A stretch of 64,000 nt of DNA from an uncultured Clostridium sp. GTDB lineage: Bacteria > Bacillota > Clostridia > Oscillospirales > Acutalibacteraceae. The translations under genes and the position numbers were made by a program. Within the stretch, counting starts at the first letter, position 1, and each line of letters begins with the position of its first letter. The stretch lies in contig CATZNW010000011.1 in assembly GCA_958422185.1 (NCBI GenBank), forward strand, positions 1 to 64,000. The letters are read 5' to 3'. Of this stretch, positions 17,649 through 27,252 are shown one piece after another. The notes below the pieces were generated by a model that was not told the DNA's origin, made no database searches, and worked only from the letters and a program-made list of their open reading frames with translations.

Positions 17649-19566
17649 TTATATTCTCCTTAACCTCATACATATTTTTATCAAGATCAATCGTGATTAC
17701 AGTTCCGTCTGAATAAGTAGCTTTTTGGCATCTTAGAGAACCGAAAAATTCATGCCTGACCATCTCTTTATTATATAGCTTTGCCTGAAGCTCCATAAGA
17801 GGTCTGACACGGGAGATCTCCTTTTTCAAGTCCTTCTCTCCAAGCAATTCAAGTTCCGCTCCTCTGCTGTCATTACCGATCTTACGGATACCGGTCCCGA
17901 ACGGATTAATATAAGGCATGCCGGCATTCAGCGCGCAATACAGATCGCCGTTATCGCCTTTTGGTATGCCCCAGTTATTAAACCAGTTCCAGGGAATAAA
18001 AATACAATCGTGATAAACAAGATTTGCAAGCGGAACCGGAATGCCCACTGCTTTTCCGTTTTCCTGAGGTCTAAGGGTGAAAGGGCCGTGATGGACGAGG
18101 GCAATATGATTCAGAAGCTGCATTGCCGGCTCTTCCGAAGACATAATCATGCCCTTACCGTTGAGGTAATCAAAACATTCCGCACGGTATCTTATACTCT
18201 GCTCCCTTGAGATCCTATGATCAGGATGGAAACACTCATCGCCGTTCATAACGGAAAACACGTCAAGATAAGCTCCCTGTACATCCACACCGTGCTTTTC
18301 AAGCTCGCCGTAAGTGTTTCTGACAAAGTCAGGCGCCTGTGAGGCGCAGAGAAATGTGTGTTCCCCGCCGTCCCATACGGAACAGTACGGATGGCTGCCG
18401 TCAATCTTTGTAACGGCCTTTTCAATGTCAAAAACCGGTGACGAATAATAAAAATCGCGGTATTGATCATGAAGCGCAAAAACGTAGCCGAGGTCCCTCG
18501 CAGTTTCAGAAAATTCCTTAAGACCTTCCCAGCCGCCTGCTGCCTCGCATGGGGGAAGTATGTACGGATGGTCATTGTCGTATCCGTTTTTTCCCCAGCC
18601 GTCGGTGTGAATATATAATTTATCAAGTCCGGCAGCCCGGATCTTTTTCAGCTGATCTGCACGCTCATAAAAAGTGGCATATAAAAATTCATTTACGCCT
18701 TTTTTACTGTAGAACTTGGATTTTTCATTGATCTTTGCAAAGATTTTATGATGAAGCACCGGACATCCTATGAGGTTTTTTATATTTTTGTTCTTTTTGA
18801 TCTTATCGTCAATGGAAACAAACTGCCCGGTCTCAATAAGATATCTTCTGTAATCTTTGGCGGCTGTATTATAATCGCCGTTTTCATGGAAAATGAATCT
18901 GATCTTTCGTTCATATGAAAGTTTCCCCAATGACGACATCCAGTGTACCGAATTTACAAATGCCCTGTGCTTTCCGAAAGAAGAAAACATACAGGCATCG
19001 TACGGGGTCTCAATGATCGCAGTAAAGGAATGGGTATCACAAACCCTGCCCCATATAGGCATATAGCAATCACCGGTGTTTATTTTTCTGAGATAATGTG
19101 CAAACCCGAATGTGGACAGAAAGTTCTCCGAATAGCCGTCAGGAAGCAGAAAGCCCTGCCGCATCGCGTCTATATGATATGATTTTTGTCCTTTGCTTTT
19201 TGAATTAAACGGCGCAGGAAAATAAACGGCCTGAATATCGTACCCGGTTTCGTTTTCCGCTCTCAAAGAGAACTCCACCGTGTCGGCGCCGGTGATCTTC
19301 GCCGTTAATATCAGCTCAAAGTCAAGTTTTCTTCCGAATGCAACAAAACCGGAAAGGCGTGTCATTATAGAATTTTTTTTATATTCCGTTTTCTTTTTAA
19401 GGGCTGAACACAGAGGTCTGTAAGCACTTACATATTTATCGCCGACTTTTTTTCTGACGATGATATACGGGCGTCTGCCGTCACTCACCCATGAAAAGCC
19501 ATTATGAACGATCTCATAATCACCTGTGAATTCACAGTATTTCATTCTTAAACCGCTATTCAACAT
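17635..19566 (-). CDS. Putative TIM-barrel glycoside hydrolase (DUF5696/GH101-like)
   Basis: A 643-residue protein with an N-terminal beta-sandwich (about residues 1-240) and a central barrel. Barrel motifs include LYIHTDGWGKNGYDN, YVFALHDQYRDFY, VQGAYLDVFSV and MIMSSEEPAM; Asp and Glu residues at strand ends suggest a glycosidase. The pattern recalls DUF5696 and GH101-like proteins, but I cannot assign a CAZy family. It has no signal peptide. I choose the ATG at 19566, with AGGTGA 5 bases upstream, over the GTG at 19575. The fourth residue of many such proteins is not conserved, so the start remains open. Confidence 0.65.
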   Translation of the reverse strand: MLNSGLRMKYCEFTGDYEIVHNGFSWVSDGRRPYIIVRKKVGDKYVSAYRPLCSALKKKTEYKKNSIMTRLSGFVAFGRKLDFELILTAKITGADTVEFSLRAENETGYDIQAVYFPAPFNSKSKGQKSYHIDAMRQGFLLPDGYSENFLSTFGFAHYLRKINTGDCYMPIWGRVCDTHSFTAIIETPYDACMFSSFGKHRAFVNSVHWMSSLGKLSYERKIRFIFHENGDYNTAAKDYRRYLIETGQFVSIDDKIKKNKNIKNLIGCPVLHHKIFAKINEKSKFYSKKGVNEFLYATFYERADQLKKIRAAGLDKLYIHTDGWGKNGYDNDHPYILPPCEAAGGWEGLKEFSETARDLGYVFALHDQYRDFYYSSPVFDIEKAVTKIDGSHPYCSVWDGGEHTFLCASQAPDFVRNTYGELEKHGVDVQGAYLDVFSVMNGDECFHPDHRISREQSIRYRAECFDYLNGKGMIMSSEEPAMQLLNHIALVHHGPFTLRPQENGKAVGIPVPLANLVYHDCIFIPWNWFNNWGIPKGDNGDLYCALNAGMPYINPFGTGIRKIGNDSRGAELELLGEKDLKKEISRVRPLMELQAKLYNKEMVRHEFFGSLRCQKATYSDGTVITIDLDKNMYEVKENINAKA

Positions 19567-19585
19567 ATCTATCACCTGCGACTAT

Positions 19586-20461
19586 TCAGTCTTCCAGCAT
19601 ATTTTTGATTCTGACAGGTTCCCGCAGATCCGAAAAAGCATAGAATTCCTTAGCATTTTCAAACAGAAACGCTTTTTTCTGATCACGCGTCAGCATGCCG
19701 GATTTTAAAATAAAATCAAAACTCATCTTATATGTTATCTCAACCATGGTTCGCGGATAATCGCTGCCCCACATCAGCTTTTCAAACCCGCACAGATCAG
19801 CTGCCTCAAGCACGGCTTTAACCGCGCTGCTGAAGGGATAAAACTCGCTGTTAAACAGCCATGTTATGCCTCCGCTCTCGATCATAACATTTTTATTTCG
19901 CGCAAGTTTGATCTGCTCTTTCCATTCCGGTCTGGTTACCATACCAAAGTGGCCAATCGCAATTCTCAGACCGGGATACTGTCTGATCATTTCGTACAGA
20001 GAGCCGGTCTGAATATCTCCGTCAGCCAGGTCTATGGATACGAATTTATTTTCATTATCTGCATATTCAAAAACTTTATAATGCTTTGTCAGGTCCTGCT
20101 CTTTAAGCCGTCCGGCGCAGATTTTGATGCCGTCGAAACCGTCAAGCGTATACGGTCTGTTCTCCTCATACAGGGAGCAGATTTTCAGCCTGCTGCCGTA
20201 CATTTTTTTTACAGAGAGCAAATATTCGTCCTGATTGCCGTCTATTTCCTCCTGAGTAATAACCGCGCCGCTTACTCCAGCATAATCCATATTTGCAATA
20301 AATCTTTCAGCTGTGTTTGCGCCGTCGGCCATAAAGGGAGGCATCATTTGCCTGATCTCGCCGCCGAAGTCACTTTTTCCGCCGCCGACAGAAAACACGG
20401 GTTTCCCGTCAACTTTGCCCTTTTGCGGATTCCACAAATGAGCATGAGCGTCAATTAACAA
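19586..20461 (-). CDS. Amidohydrolase-family metal-dependent hydrolase
   Basis: A 291-residue amidohydrolase-2 type TIM barrel (COG2159-like). It has the N-terminal metal motif HAHLW (residues 5-9), a GHFGM motif after strand 5 and WGSDYPR near residue 243. Family members include decarboxylases and sugar lactonases. Beside two sugar-type MDR dehydrogenases, a lactonase role (hydrolysing an aldonolactone made by oxidation) is a reasonable inference but not shown. Translation starts at a TTG at 20461 behind AGGTGG. Confidence 0.75.
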   Translation of the reverse strand: MLIDAHAHLWNPQKGKVDGKPVFSVGGGKSDFGGEIRQMMPPFMADGANTAERFIANMDYAGVSGAVITQEEIDGNQDEYLLSVKKMYGSRLKICSLYEENRPYTLDGFDGIKICAGRLKEQDLTKHYKVFEYADNENKFVSIDLADGDIQTGSLYEMIRQYPGLRIAIGHFGMVTRPEWKEQIKLARNKNVMIESGGITWLFNSEFYPFSSAVKAVLEAADLCGFEKLMWGSDYPRTMVEITYKMSFDFILKSGMLTRDQKKAFLFENAKEFYAFSDLREPVRIKNMLED

Positions 20462-20497
20462 AATAAACCACCTGCCGGATCCAGTTTTTATCGTTCA

Positions 20498-21523
20498 TTA
20501 TAAGCTTGGATCAAATTTTATAAGGAGCTTTGTAAGCGAACCGTCATTATTGGCCAGAGCGCTGAAAGCTTGTGCTGAGTCATTCGCATCATAAACACCG
20601 CTTATCATTTTAATTAAATCTGCTTTTTTGCTGCGAACGAGCTCGATGAGTTCTTCAAAATCCCGTGTATAAGCATTTCTGCTGCCGAAAATATTGAGTT
20701 CTTTTTTGAGAATGACGGAATGCACAAAAGTTGTTTCACGCTTTCCGTTTCCTATAAGGATTATATCCGCTCCCTGTGCTGCCTCGTCAATACAGGAAAG
20801 GAAAGTCTCGGGCGCTCCGCAGGCCTCCACACATACGTCAAACCCATTCCCCAAGGTAAAATCTGAAGCAGCAGAATGAAGCTCTGTTTCGTCAACATTT
20901 ACCACACAATCCGCACCGTATTCCTGGGCTGCATCAAGGCGGCTCTGCAGTTTATCAGAGACCATAACGCGTGCCCCGAGAGCCTTTGCCTTCAGGAGTG
21001 CAAAAAGCCCTATCGGCCCGGCGCCGACAATCAGAAGGTTAGCGCCAGCATGGATCTTAGTTCTTGAAAGCGCGTGACAGCTTATGGAAAAAGGCTCTAT
21101 CAGTGCCAGCTCTTTCGGATCCAGCCCCTTTCCGTCTATAATCCTTTCAACGGGCATAGTTATATATTCCTGAAAACTTCCGTCACGCTGCACGCCCATA
21201 GTCCGGTTGTCAACGCAGGCGTTAACCAGCCCTTTTTGGCAGGCATAGCATTTGCCGCAGTTAAAATAAGGATTGCAGGTTACAATATCACCTGCTTTAA
21301 ACCCCTTGCTGTTTTCAGGAATTTCAACTATCCTGGCCGAAAATTCATGACCGGGTATCCTTGGATACGTTGTAAACGGCTGATTTCCGGTAAAAGATGC
21401 AACATCTGCTCCGCATATACCACAGTAAAGCACCTTTAAAAGCGCCTCACCCTCCTTAGGGACCGGCATTTCCTTTTCAATGATCTTCACTTTACCCGGT
21501 TTAGTGATTTCAACAGCTTTCAT
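20498..21523 (-). CDS. Zinc-dependent MDR dehydrogenase (threonine/polyol dehydrogenase-like)
   Basis: A 341-residue medium-chain dehydrogenase. The catalytic zinc site is seen in CGICGAD and GHEF; the structural zinc lobe as CGKCYACQKG followed by Cys; the NAD(P)-binding Rossmann motif as VGAGPIGLFA at about residue 170. It would oxidise a secondary alcohol of a sugar, polyol or amino acid. It directly follows the second MDR gene with no gap, so the two are probably coupled. Confidence 0.85.
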   Translation of the reverse strand: MKAVEITKPGKVKIIEKEMPVPKEGEALLKVLYCGICGADVASFTGNQPFTTYPRIPGHEFSARIVEIPENSKGFKAGDIVTCNPYFNCGKCYACQKGLVNACVDNRTMGVQRDGSFQEYITMPVERIIDGKGLDPKELALIEPFSISCHALSRTKIHAGANLLIVGAGPIGLFALLKAKALGARVMVSDKLQSRLDAAQEYGADCVVNVDETELHSAASDFTLGNGFDVCVEACGAPETFLSCIDEAAQGADIILIGNGKRETTFVHSVILKKELNIFGSRNAYTRDFEELIELVRSKKADLIKMISGVYDANDSAQAFSALANNDGSLTKLLIKFDPSL

Positions 21524-22729
21524 TTACATTCCCCCGTCAATATATTCTTTGTTCCAGATAACGGCAGTTTTTAACGGCGCACCTTTGCAGTATATCCTGT
21601 TTTCATAGGCGTCTGCCGGATCGGAAATAAATTCTTCCTTGTCTATAAGCTGCACAAGTTCATCAAATCTGCTTTCGCTGAGAATAGAGATCGCTTCTTC
21701 CATATGCTTTTGTGTAAAATTGATAGAAGACAAAATTACCTGATTTTTGAAACCGAACGGCATAGTATCAAATTCAATTTTCGGCCCGAGAGAAAAGCTG
21801 TTATAAATTCCGTTACATCCAAGAACGCCGTATGAAAACGCTATACGATGCTCGACCGCATTTCCGCTCGTTCCTATAAACACAGTAGCAGCGCTTCCCA
21901 AGCGATCTTTAATTGCCTTTGCTATTTCCTCTTCGCTCATATTATTCACGCAAAGATAGTCCGCGTGTACCGTTTCCTGCGCGAATTTTGCCTTTTTTGA
22001 ATTCTCCCCGCTTCTTGCCACAAAGAGGATCCCGGCATTTTTATGGCAGCGCCTTATCTGATCCCCTATAAACAGGCCGGTAGTGCCGAGACCGTATATA
22101 ACCGTTCGCTCAAAGGTCGATTCCACGGCAACGGCTCTTGCCTGAGCTTCACTGCAATTTCTGTGCGCCATTACAACTCTGAAATTCTGGGCAGAGCCTA
22201 TATCGCACATTCTTTCATGCTGGAATATTGCACAGGCATAAGGATCCGAAAAAACAAGCTTTTCAGCAAGAGAGAGCGGCAATTTATCAATTCCGTCGTA
22301 CTCAGCCGGCAAATGCAGAAGCATATCCGGATTAAAATACCCTTCGTCACAAAAGATTCCGTCCGCGCCGTCGCAGCCGTATTCAAAATAGGATTCTGCC
22401 TCAGTAAAACGGGTAGGGTCATAACTGTCACCGCCTCGGATAAGAACTATGGCGAATCTTTTTTCGTCAGGGACCCAAACAACACCTTCGTGCCCGTTTA
22501 TAAGCCTTTTTTCACCTTTAGGGAACTTGCAGTCAAGCGCAAGCTTCCGCCCCATTTTCATCAGTTCAAGATCCGTGCCGCAAAATCCGCAGAAAACAGG
22601 CAATACTTTAATGCCTGTTTTGTCCGGCTCTCCCTTTCGGCGTTTTCTTGCCGGATTAATAAGATTGACCTCTCCGTATCTTAAAGGTTTGTGTACATCA
22701 TTTACAAAATAAGTTGCGTGTGTATTCAA
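21524..22729 (-). CDS. Divergent MDR dehydrogenase (glucose dehydrogenase-like)
   Basis: A 401-residue protein with MDR features: CGFCGTD (catalytic Cys region), NGHEGVV, and a Rossmann motif YGLGTTGLFIG around residue 220. It resembles archaeal-type glucose 1-dehydrogenases more than typical zinc alcohol dehydrogenases, and no structural-zinc cysteine cluster is evident. It begins at a TTG (22729). With its neighbour and the amidohydrolase it suggests oxidation of a released sugar. Confidence 0.7.
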   Translation of the reverse strand: MNTHATYFVNDVHKPLRYGEVNLINPARKRRKGEPDKTGIKVLPVFCGFCGTDLELMKMGRKLALDCKFPKGEKRLINGHEGVVWVPDEKRFAIVLIRGGDSYDPTRFTEAESYFEYGCDGADGIFCDEGYFNPDMLLHLPAEYDGIDKLPLSLAEKLVFSDPYACAIFQHERMCDIGSAQNFRVVMAHRNCSEAQARAVAVESTFERTVIYGLGTTGLFIGDQIRRCHKNAGILFVARSGENSKKAKFAQETVHADYLCVNNMSEEEIAKAIKDRLGSAATVFIGTSGNAVEHRIAFSYGVLGCNGIYNSFSLGPKIEFDTMPFGFKNQVILSSINFTQKHMEEAISILSESRFDELVQLIDKEEFISDPADAYENRIYCKGAPLKTAVIWNKEYIDGGM

Positions 22730-22742
22730 ATTAAATCAGCCC

Positions 22743-23807
22743 TTAAAATTCCTTAATTTCAAGATTTACATTGTTGTCTTTATCTAAAGTAAGCACAAGA
22801 CCGCCGAGTTCTTTGAATGTAAAATTACAGTTATAAGAACTTTTAGTAAAATAGCAGAGCTTAACGCCCTCATAATCGGCAATAAAATTGTTCAGATGAT
22901 CATGTCCGGCAAACATATGTGTGCCTCCGTTTTCCCTGAACGCGTCAAAGAATCCGTCGTTGACAACGGCCGTACAGGTATCTTCCATGCGCAGTCCCAT
23001 TTCAAAATCATCCGTAAGTTCGCTGTATTCGGGAACAGGGACATGCATAAATGCCATATTGGGTACTGCCCTGCCGCTTGTTTCATTTATGCCTTCAACC
23101 GCCCACCGGTACCATTCGATCTGATTCTGTCCTATGCCACCGTCAGTGATCTGCCCGTCAGCAACACGAAATTGTCCGTCGTCAAACAGGAACAGTGAAT
23201 AAACCACCTGTGAATCTCTTGTGAGATTGATGATATAGTTTCCCATACCGTTCATGCCATCCGGACCGCTTTTAAACAGACAGTTTTCGCTTGCCTCATA
23301 AATTTCCGCAAGTTTAGCCTTATCTGCCCGACCCTCATAATCGTGATTGCCGAAAACGGGCGCCCACGGTATTTCAAACTGCTCCATAAAATCACAAAAC
23401 TGCTGCGTGCAGATATCGTTCCACGCGGTAAGCACAGTATCTCCGCCTACAATAATAAGTCCCGGATCCACTTCATTTATCAGCTGTTTCAGTTGAATTT
23501 CACTCATTCCGTCAAGTATGAAATTGACACCGAACTCAGCGGCAAACGTGGCATGGTTGCGGATATGAACGTCAGTAATGCAGAGGATCTTAAAATCACC
23601 GGAACCTGCGTCTATCTCCTGAGCATAATCAGGGGTATATGTATCCTCCGGAGACCAAACATCACAGACCGCGACACCTTTCTGCTCTTTTAGAGCAACA
23701 GATGCAAATACGGCGTTGCAAACAGCAACGATCACAAGAATAACGGCAACAATTGATATTATTATTTTAACAGCCTTATACCCGAAAAACTTTTTTAGAG
23801 CATTCAT
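22743..23807 (-). CDS. Exported calcineurin-like metallophosphoesterase (copy 2)
   Basis: A 354-residue paralogue of the genes at 14662 and 39780. It has a membrane-anchoring N-terminal helix (about residues 9-33), then the motifs ITDVH, VGGDT, FGNHDYEG and FAGHDHLNN for a binuclear metal centre. I choose the ATG at 23807 because of GAGGAG 7 bases upstream; an upstream in-frame start at 23822 overlaps the preceding stop. It is the second gene of the operon. Confidence 0.85.
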   Translation of the reverse strand: MNALKKFFGYKAVKIIISIVAVILVIVAVCNAVFASVALKEQKGVAVCDVWSPEDTYTPDYAQEIDAGSGDFKILCITDVHIRNHATFAAEFGVNFILDGMSEIQLKQLINEVDPGLIIVGGDTVLTAWNDICTQQFCDFMEQFEIPWAPVFGNHDYEGRADKAKLAEIYEASENCLFKSGPDGMNGMGNYIINLTRDSQVVYSLFLFDDGQFRVADGQITDGGIGQNQIEWYRWAVEGINETSGRAVPNMAFMHVPVPEYSELTDDFEMGLRMEDTCTAVVNDGFFDAFRENGGTHMFAGHDHLNNFIADYEGVKLCYFTKSSYNCNFTFKELGGLVLTLDKDNNVNLEIKEF

Positions 23808-23818
23808 ATCTATTCTCC

Positions 23819-26800
23819 TCACCTCATAAACAGCGCTTTATAGCTGTTCATTCCGAAATGATATCTTTCATTTGCGTACGCGTCGTCAAATACTTGACGT
23901 GATTTTTCTTTTTCACCCTTGCCCAGCAGGCCAAGCGCTTTCATAAACATGCAGTGTATCTTATTTTGCTTGTTCAGATCCTCGTCAAAAACAAGGAAAT
24001 CCGGCAGTGACACGGCAAAATAATCGATTCTGACTTCATCATTCATGTGCTTTTCCGCATGTTCGATCAATCTGTTATAACGCCAAAACGCTTCTTCTTT
24101 TCTGCCGAGCTTCATAAGGGCAAGTCCCTGGCAGAAAATCGTTTCGGGCGGCTGATCATAATAAAACACGGCGCTTTGCGGCTCCGACAGACCGGTTGAC
24201 GCTTTTTCAAAGAATTCATTTGCTTTCTTGGCATCATTCATTTTTTCATACGCCGTTCCCAAAAGATAATTCTGAAGATTTTCCTGGGCGCCGAATAATT
24301 TTCCTTCGCCCAAATTTTCAGGATATGTGAATGCTTTATTTAAAAGAGCAACGGCTTTTTCATATTTGCCTTCATCGATTTTTGACTTAGCTGACGCGCA
24401 CAAAGCGAACACATACTGTGCAGGAGCTTTGCCTTCACCGCCCTCCCACGGGTGAAATCTGTGGGAGGACAGCGCGTCGAGCGCCTCAGAATACGCGCCG
24501 GTTGTGTTCAGAAGAATCACATATTCCGTATAGAGATCATCTCTGTCACAGACAAGGTTCATGTATTTTTTCAGAAATGAAAGTCTTTCCTGCGCCGGCA
24601 TCTGCGTTTTTTTATGAAGCTGATCAAGCTCCATAAGAACTCTGCCATCCGTTTTATCAAGATCAAAAGCTGTTTCCAGCTCTTTCAGCGCTTTCGCCGC
24701 ATTGTTGAATTTATTATAATAAGCAAGGCCGAGATTTCTGTGAGCAGTTGGAAATTCCGGCTTTTCCGATACTGTTTTCACCCAGCACTGCACCGCGTCA
24801 TCATAGCGTTTCTTATCATAATACAGACAGCCAAGATAATAATTTGCCATTGCGTTTTTTCCGCCTGCGGCAACGGCATTTTCAAGAACTTGCATGTCAG
24901 GCAGTCTGTGGGGAAAACAGAGATAGCTGTCCGCAGTTTCAGCCTTTGCAAGATGAAGTTCCGCTTTATCAGAATCACCTGTTAATCTGTACAGGTCCGC
25001 AAGGTGATAGTGCACCAAAGGATAATCGGAATTCGTTTCATTAAGGATCTGAACCGCATCCGCATAAAAGCCCCCTGCCTTATATTCAAGAGCGATCTCG
25101 ATTGCCGTATCCGTGCGTAACTGAGGCTTTTTGCCGCAAATGCGAAGGCTGATCACATCCACAGGATCCCGCAACAGCGTTTCCTTGGCGCGTTTTAACG
25201 CCTCGTCCTCTTTTCCGATTTTTCGAAGAATAAGCGCTTTCAGATCCATAGACCTGTAATTTCTGGCATTTTTGATCAGCGAATTTTCTATATGCTCGAG
25301 AGCTTTGCTGAAATCACCGTTTTTTGCGCAGATACAGGCCAAATGATAAAAGGCTGATTCGGCGCATGCGCTGCTCCAGGCTGATTTATAGAGAGCGTCA
25401 TAACTTTCACTGAGCTTATTCTGATAAAGCAACGCTATACCTAAGTTGAGGTAAGGTTCACTGTCATATGGATTTGGATTCGATCGGATGGACTTTTCAA
25501 CAGCTTTTCTGAAATATGTTTCGCTCTGCGCGAACTGGCCTCTGTTAAGCAGCAGTTTTCCGTAAGCGTTATTCAGCCGGATATCCGTATCGTCTCTTCT
25601 CAGTCCCTCAAGATAATAATCCTCCGCATTATATGTTGCGTGGCGATATTGCTCGATATGGAGGCCGTACAGATACAGATCTTCACATGACTTGCAGTTC
25701 TCCGGCATCGGTGGGCACACTGCAGGAGGAGTAGGCTCCTGCTTTTTTCCGTTCACTATATAATTTAATATCGTTCGGGCGTCTTTTAAAATTCTGATCT
25801 CTTTTGCCGAGTCACTGTTATCAGCTTTGATCTCAGCAACAGAACAAGGCGCCATGCAAATATCCTTACTCTGCGTTTTACCTGACTCATAAACAATTTC
25901 CACTGTAATACTGCCGAGGCCGCCGGCTGCACAAAGATGAACCGCGCCGTTTTCATAGTTCATGGCAATATCTTTGTTAGCATTATGAACGGTTCCGATA
26001 GATCTGTATGGCATAAAATACTGCGTAAAAGTTTTTTCTTCCATGGGACTTAAAAAAGTAAAATCCGGCTGATTATCCGTAAAGCATCCCGTCATAAGCT
26101 CAACATATGGGCCGTCTGCGTCTGTAAGATTCCGGTCCCATGCTTTGCCGAAGTCACCGCAGCCCCAGGTCCACTGCTTCTTGCCGGGTGAAATATGATG
26201 GTCTGCAACATGCAGAATACCGGCTTCTATGCCATCGTCATAGCCGCCTACAAAATCGTAATCTGATTTTGCGGCCATATAGGAGGTCGGGACGGGAATA
26301 TTCTTATATCGCGAAATATCAACGCCTTTACTGTAATCCACTTTATAATAAGTGCCGGTCGCAATCGGAAACGTTGATGAAGCGCGTTTGCCGTGATCCA
26401 TAACGGTAGTAACATCAGGCGGAAAAACGGTGCGCGTATTATCATTTGCCGCAACAGCCGGATTAGCCCACCACAAAAACGTTTGCGGCACGAAAGTCCG
26501 GTTATAAATCTGAGCTTTGATCTCTATATAGGCACTGTTAGGATACAGCGTAAAACGAACCGTCCCTTTCGTGCGGAACATATTTTCAATCTCGCTCATA
26601 ACAACAGTAGCCGATCCGTCTTCATTGGTAAAATATGTATAATCAACAGGATCAAAGGTGCTTGGCCTGTGATGCTGCGGCCAGTTAAATTCTATTCCGC
26701 CGGATATCCACGGACCGGCAAGGCCGACGAGAGCGGGCTTGATAACATGATTATAATAAACAAAATCATAACCGTTTGTTTTATCTGTAGCTCTCTGAAT

Positions 26801-27046
26801 CCTGCCGCCGATCTCAGGCATCAACATAACCTTTATAAATTCGTTTTCAATAAAAACGCATTTATACTTCTTGTCTTTTTTTGAGTCATATATTTTATCG
26901 ATCACAGGGTGAGGGTACACCTTTCCGGATGAGCCCTGATAGACTCTTTTCTCAAGAAACATGGGATTTTTATCCGGTTTTCCTATCTCATAAGTAGGGA
27001 TTGATACTTCCTCTTCCCATACTTTGACAGCTGAATACTTATGCAT
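23819..27046 (-). CDS. DUF5107 domain protein with a long TPR array
   Basis: A 1075-residue protein. The N-terminal part (about residues 30-350) is a DUF5107-type beta-sandwich (PEIGGRIQRATDK, GPWISGGIEFNWPQHH, VELMTGCFTDNQ). Residues from about 450 to the end form a long tetratricopeptide array with typical W/A/Y spacing (AYGKLLLNRGQFAQSETYFRKA shortened here, AHRNLGLAYYNKF). TPRs usually bind proteins or peptides, while the N-terminal fold resembles sugar mutarotase-like domains. It has no signal peptide. It is the first gene of the eight-gene operon and is preceded by an AraC-type operator and a TATAAT box. Function unknown. Confidence 0.8.
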   Translation of the reverse strand: MHKYSAVKVWEEEVSIPTYEIGKPDKNPMFLEKRVYQGSSGKVYPHPVIDKIYDSKKDKKYKCVFIENEFIKVMLMPEIGGRIQRATDKTNGYDFVYYNHVIKPALVGLAGPWISGGIEFNWPQHHRPSTFDPVDYTYFTNEDGSATVVMSEIENMFRTKGTVRFTLYPNSAYIEIKAQIYNRTFVPQTFLWWANPAVAANDNTRTVFPPDVTTVMDHGKRASSTFPIATGTYYKVDYSKGVDISRYKNIPVPTSYMAAKSDYDFVGGYDDGIEAGILHVADHHISPGKKQWTWGCGDFGKAWDRNLTDADGPYVELMTGCFTDNQPDFTFLSPMEEKTFTQYFMPYRSIGTVHNANKDIAMNYENGAVHLCAAGGLGSITVEIVYESGKTQSKDICMAPCSVAEIKADNSDSAKEIRILKDARTILNYIVNGKKQEPTPPAVCPPMPENCKSCEDLYLYGLHIEQYRHATYNAEDYYLEGLRRDDTDIRLNNAYGKLLLNRGQFAQSETYFRKAVEKSIRSNPNPYDSEPYLNLGIALLYQNKLSESYDALYKSAWSSACAESAFYHLACICAKNGDFSKALEHIENSLIKNARNYRSMDLKALILRKIGKEDEALKRAKETLLRDPVDVISLRICGKKPQLRTDTAIEIALEYKAGGFYADAVQILNETNSDYPLVHYHLADLYRLTGDSDKAELHLAKAETADSYLCFPHRLPDMQVLENAVAAGGKNAMANYYLGCLYYDKKRYDDAVQCWVKTVSEKPEFPTAHRNLGLAYYNKFNNAAKALKELETAFDLDKTDGRVLMELDQLHKKTQMPAQERLSFLKKYMNLVCDRDDLYTEYVILLNTTGAYSEALDALSSHRFHPWEGGEGKAPAQYVFALCASAKSKIDEGKYEKAVALLNKAFTYPENLGEGKLFGAQENLQNYLLGTAYEKMNDAKKANEFFEKASTGLSEPQSAVFYYDQPPETIFCQGLALMKLGRKEEAFWRYNRLIEHAEKHMNDEVRIDYFAVSLPDFLVFDEDLNKQNKIHCMFMKALGLLGKGEKEKSRQVFDDAYANERYHFGMNSYKALFMR

Positions 27047-27081
27047 AAGACACCTCTAAGAAAATATTCATTCATAATTTG

Positions 27082-27146
27082 ATTATATAATAAATCTTTT
27101 TCTAATAATTGCGAAAACGCGCTTAATAATTTAGATATCCTATCAC
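27082..27146 (-). promoter_or_regulatory. AraC-type promoter A (eight-gene operon)
   Basis: Minus-strand order: distal half-site TCTAAAT (27135-27129) with TGATAGGA in front, proximal half-site TCGCAAT (27114-27108) exactly 21 bp downstream, then 20 bases and the -10 box TATAAT (27087-27082). There is no canonical -35. The same layout recurs at four other promoters. The remaining intergenic bases to 27252 hold the divergent start region. Confidence 0.65.
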
Positions 27147-27194
27147 AAAAGAAAATTACATATCAATTAGTGGTTATTTATGTTAATATGATTA

Positions 27195-27200
27195 TATAAT
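27195..27200 (+). promoter_or_regulatory. Candidate -10 box for the divergent GH95-like gene
   Basis: TATAAT at 27195-27200 lies about 53 bases before the ATG at 27253. No convincing -35 is seen at 17 bases, so the promoter may need an activator; the AraC operator lies about 50-90 bases upstream. Confidence 0.4.
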
Positions 27201-27252
27201 TGCTGATCAAAGCAGCATTTCTAAATCACAACACAGCGCAACGGAGAATGAA

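Noticed and set aside
22043..22684. 213-codon plus-strand open frame
   Set aside because: Antisense to the second MDR dehydrogenase gene, which shows clear conserved motifs.
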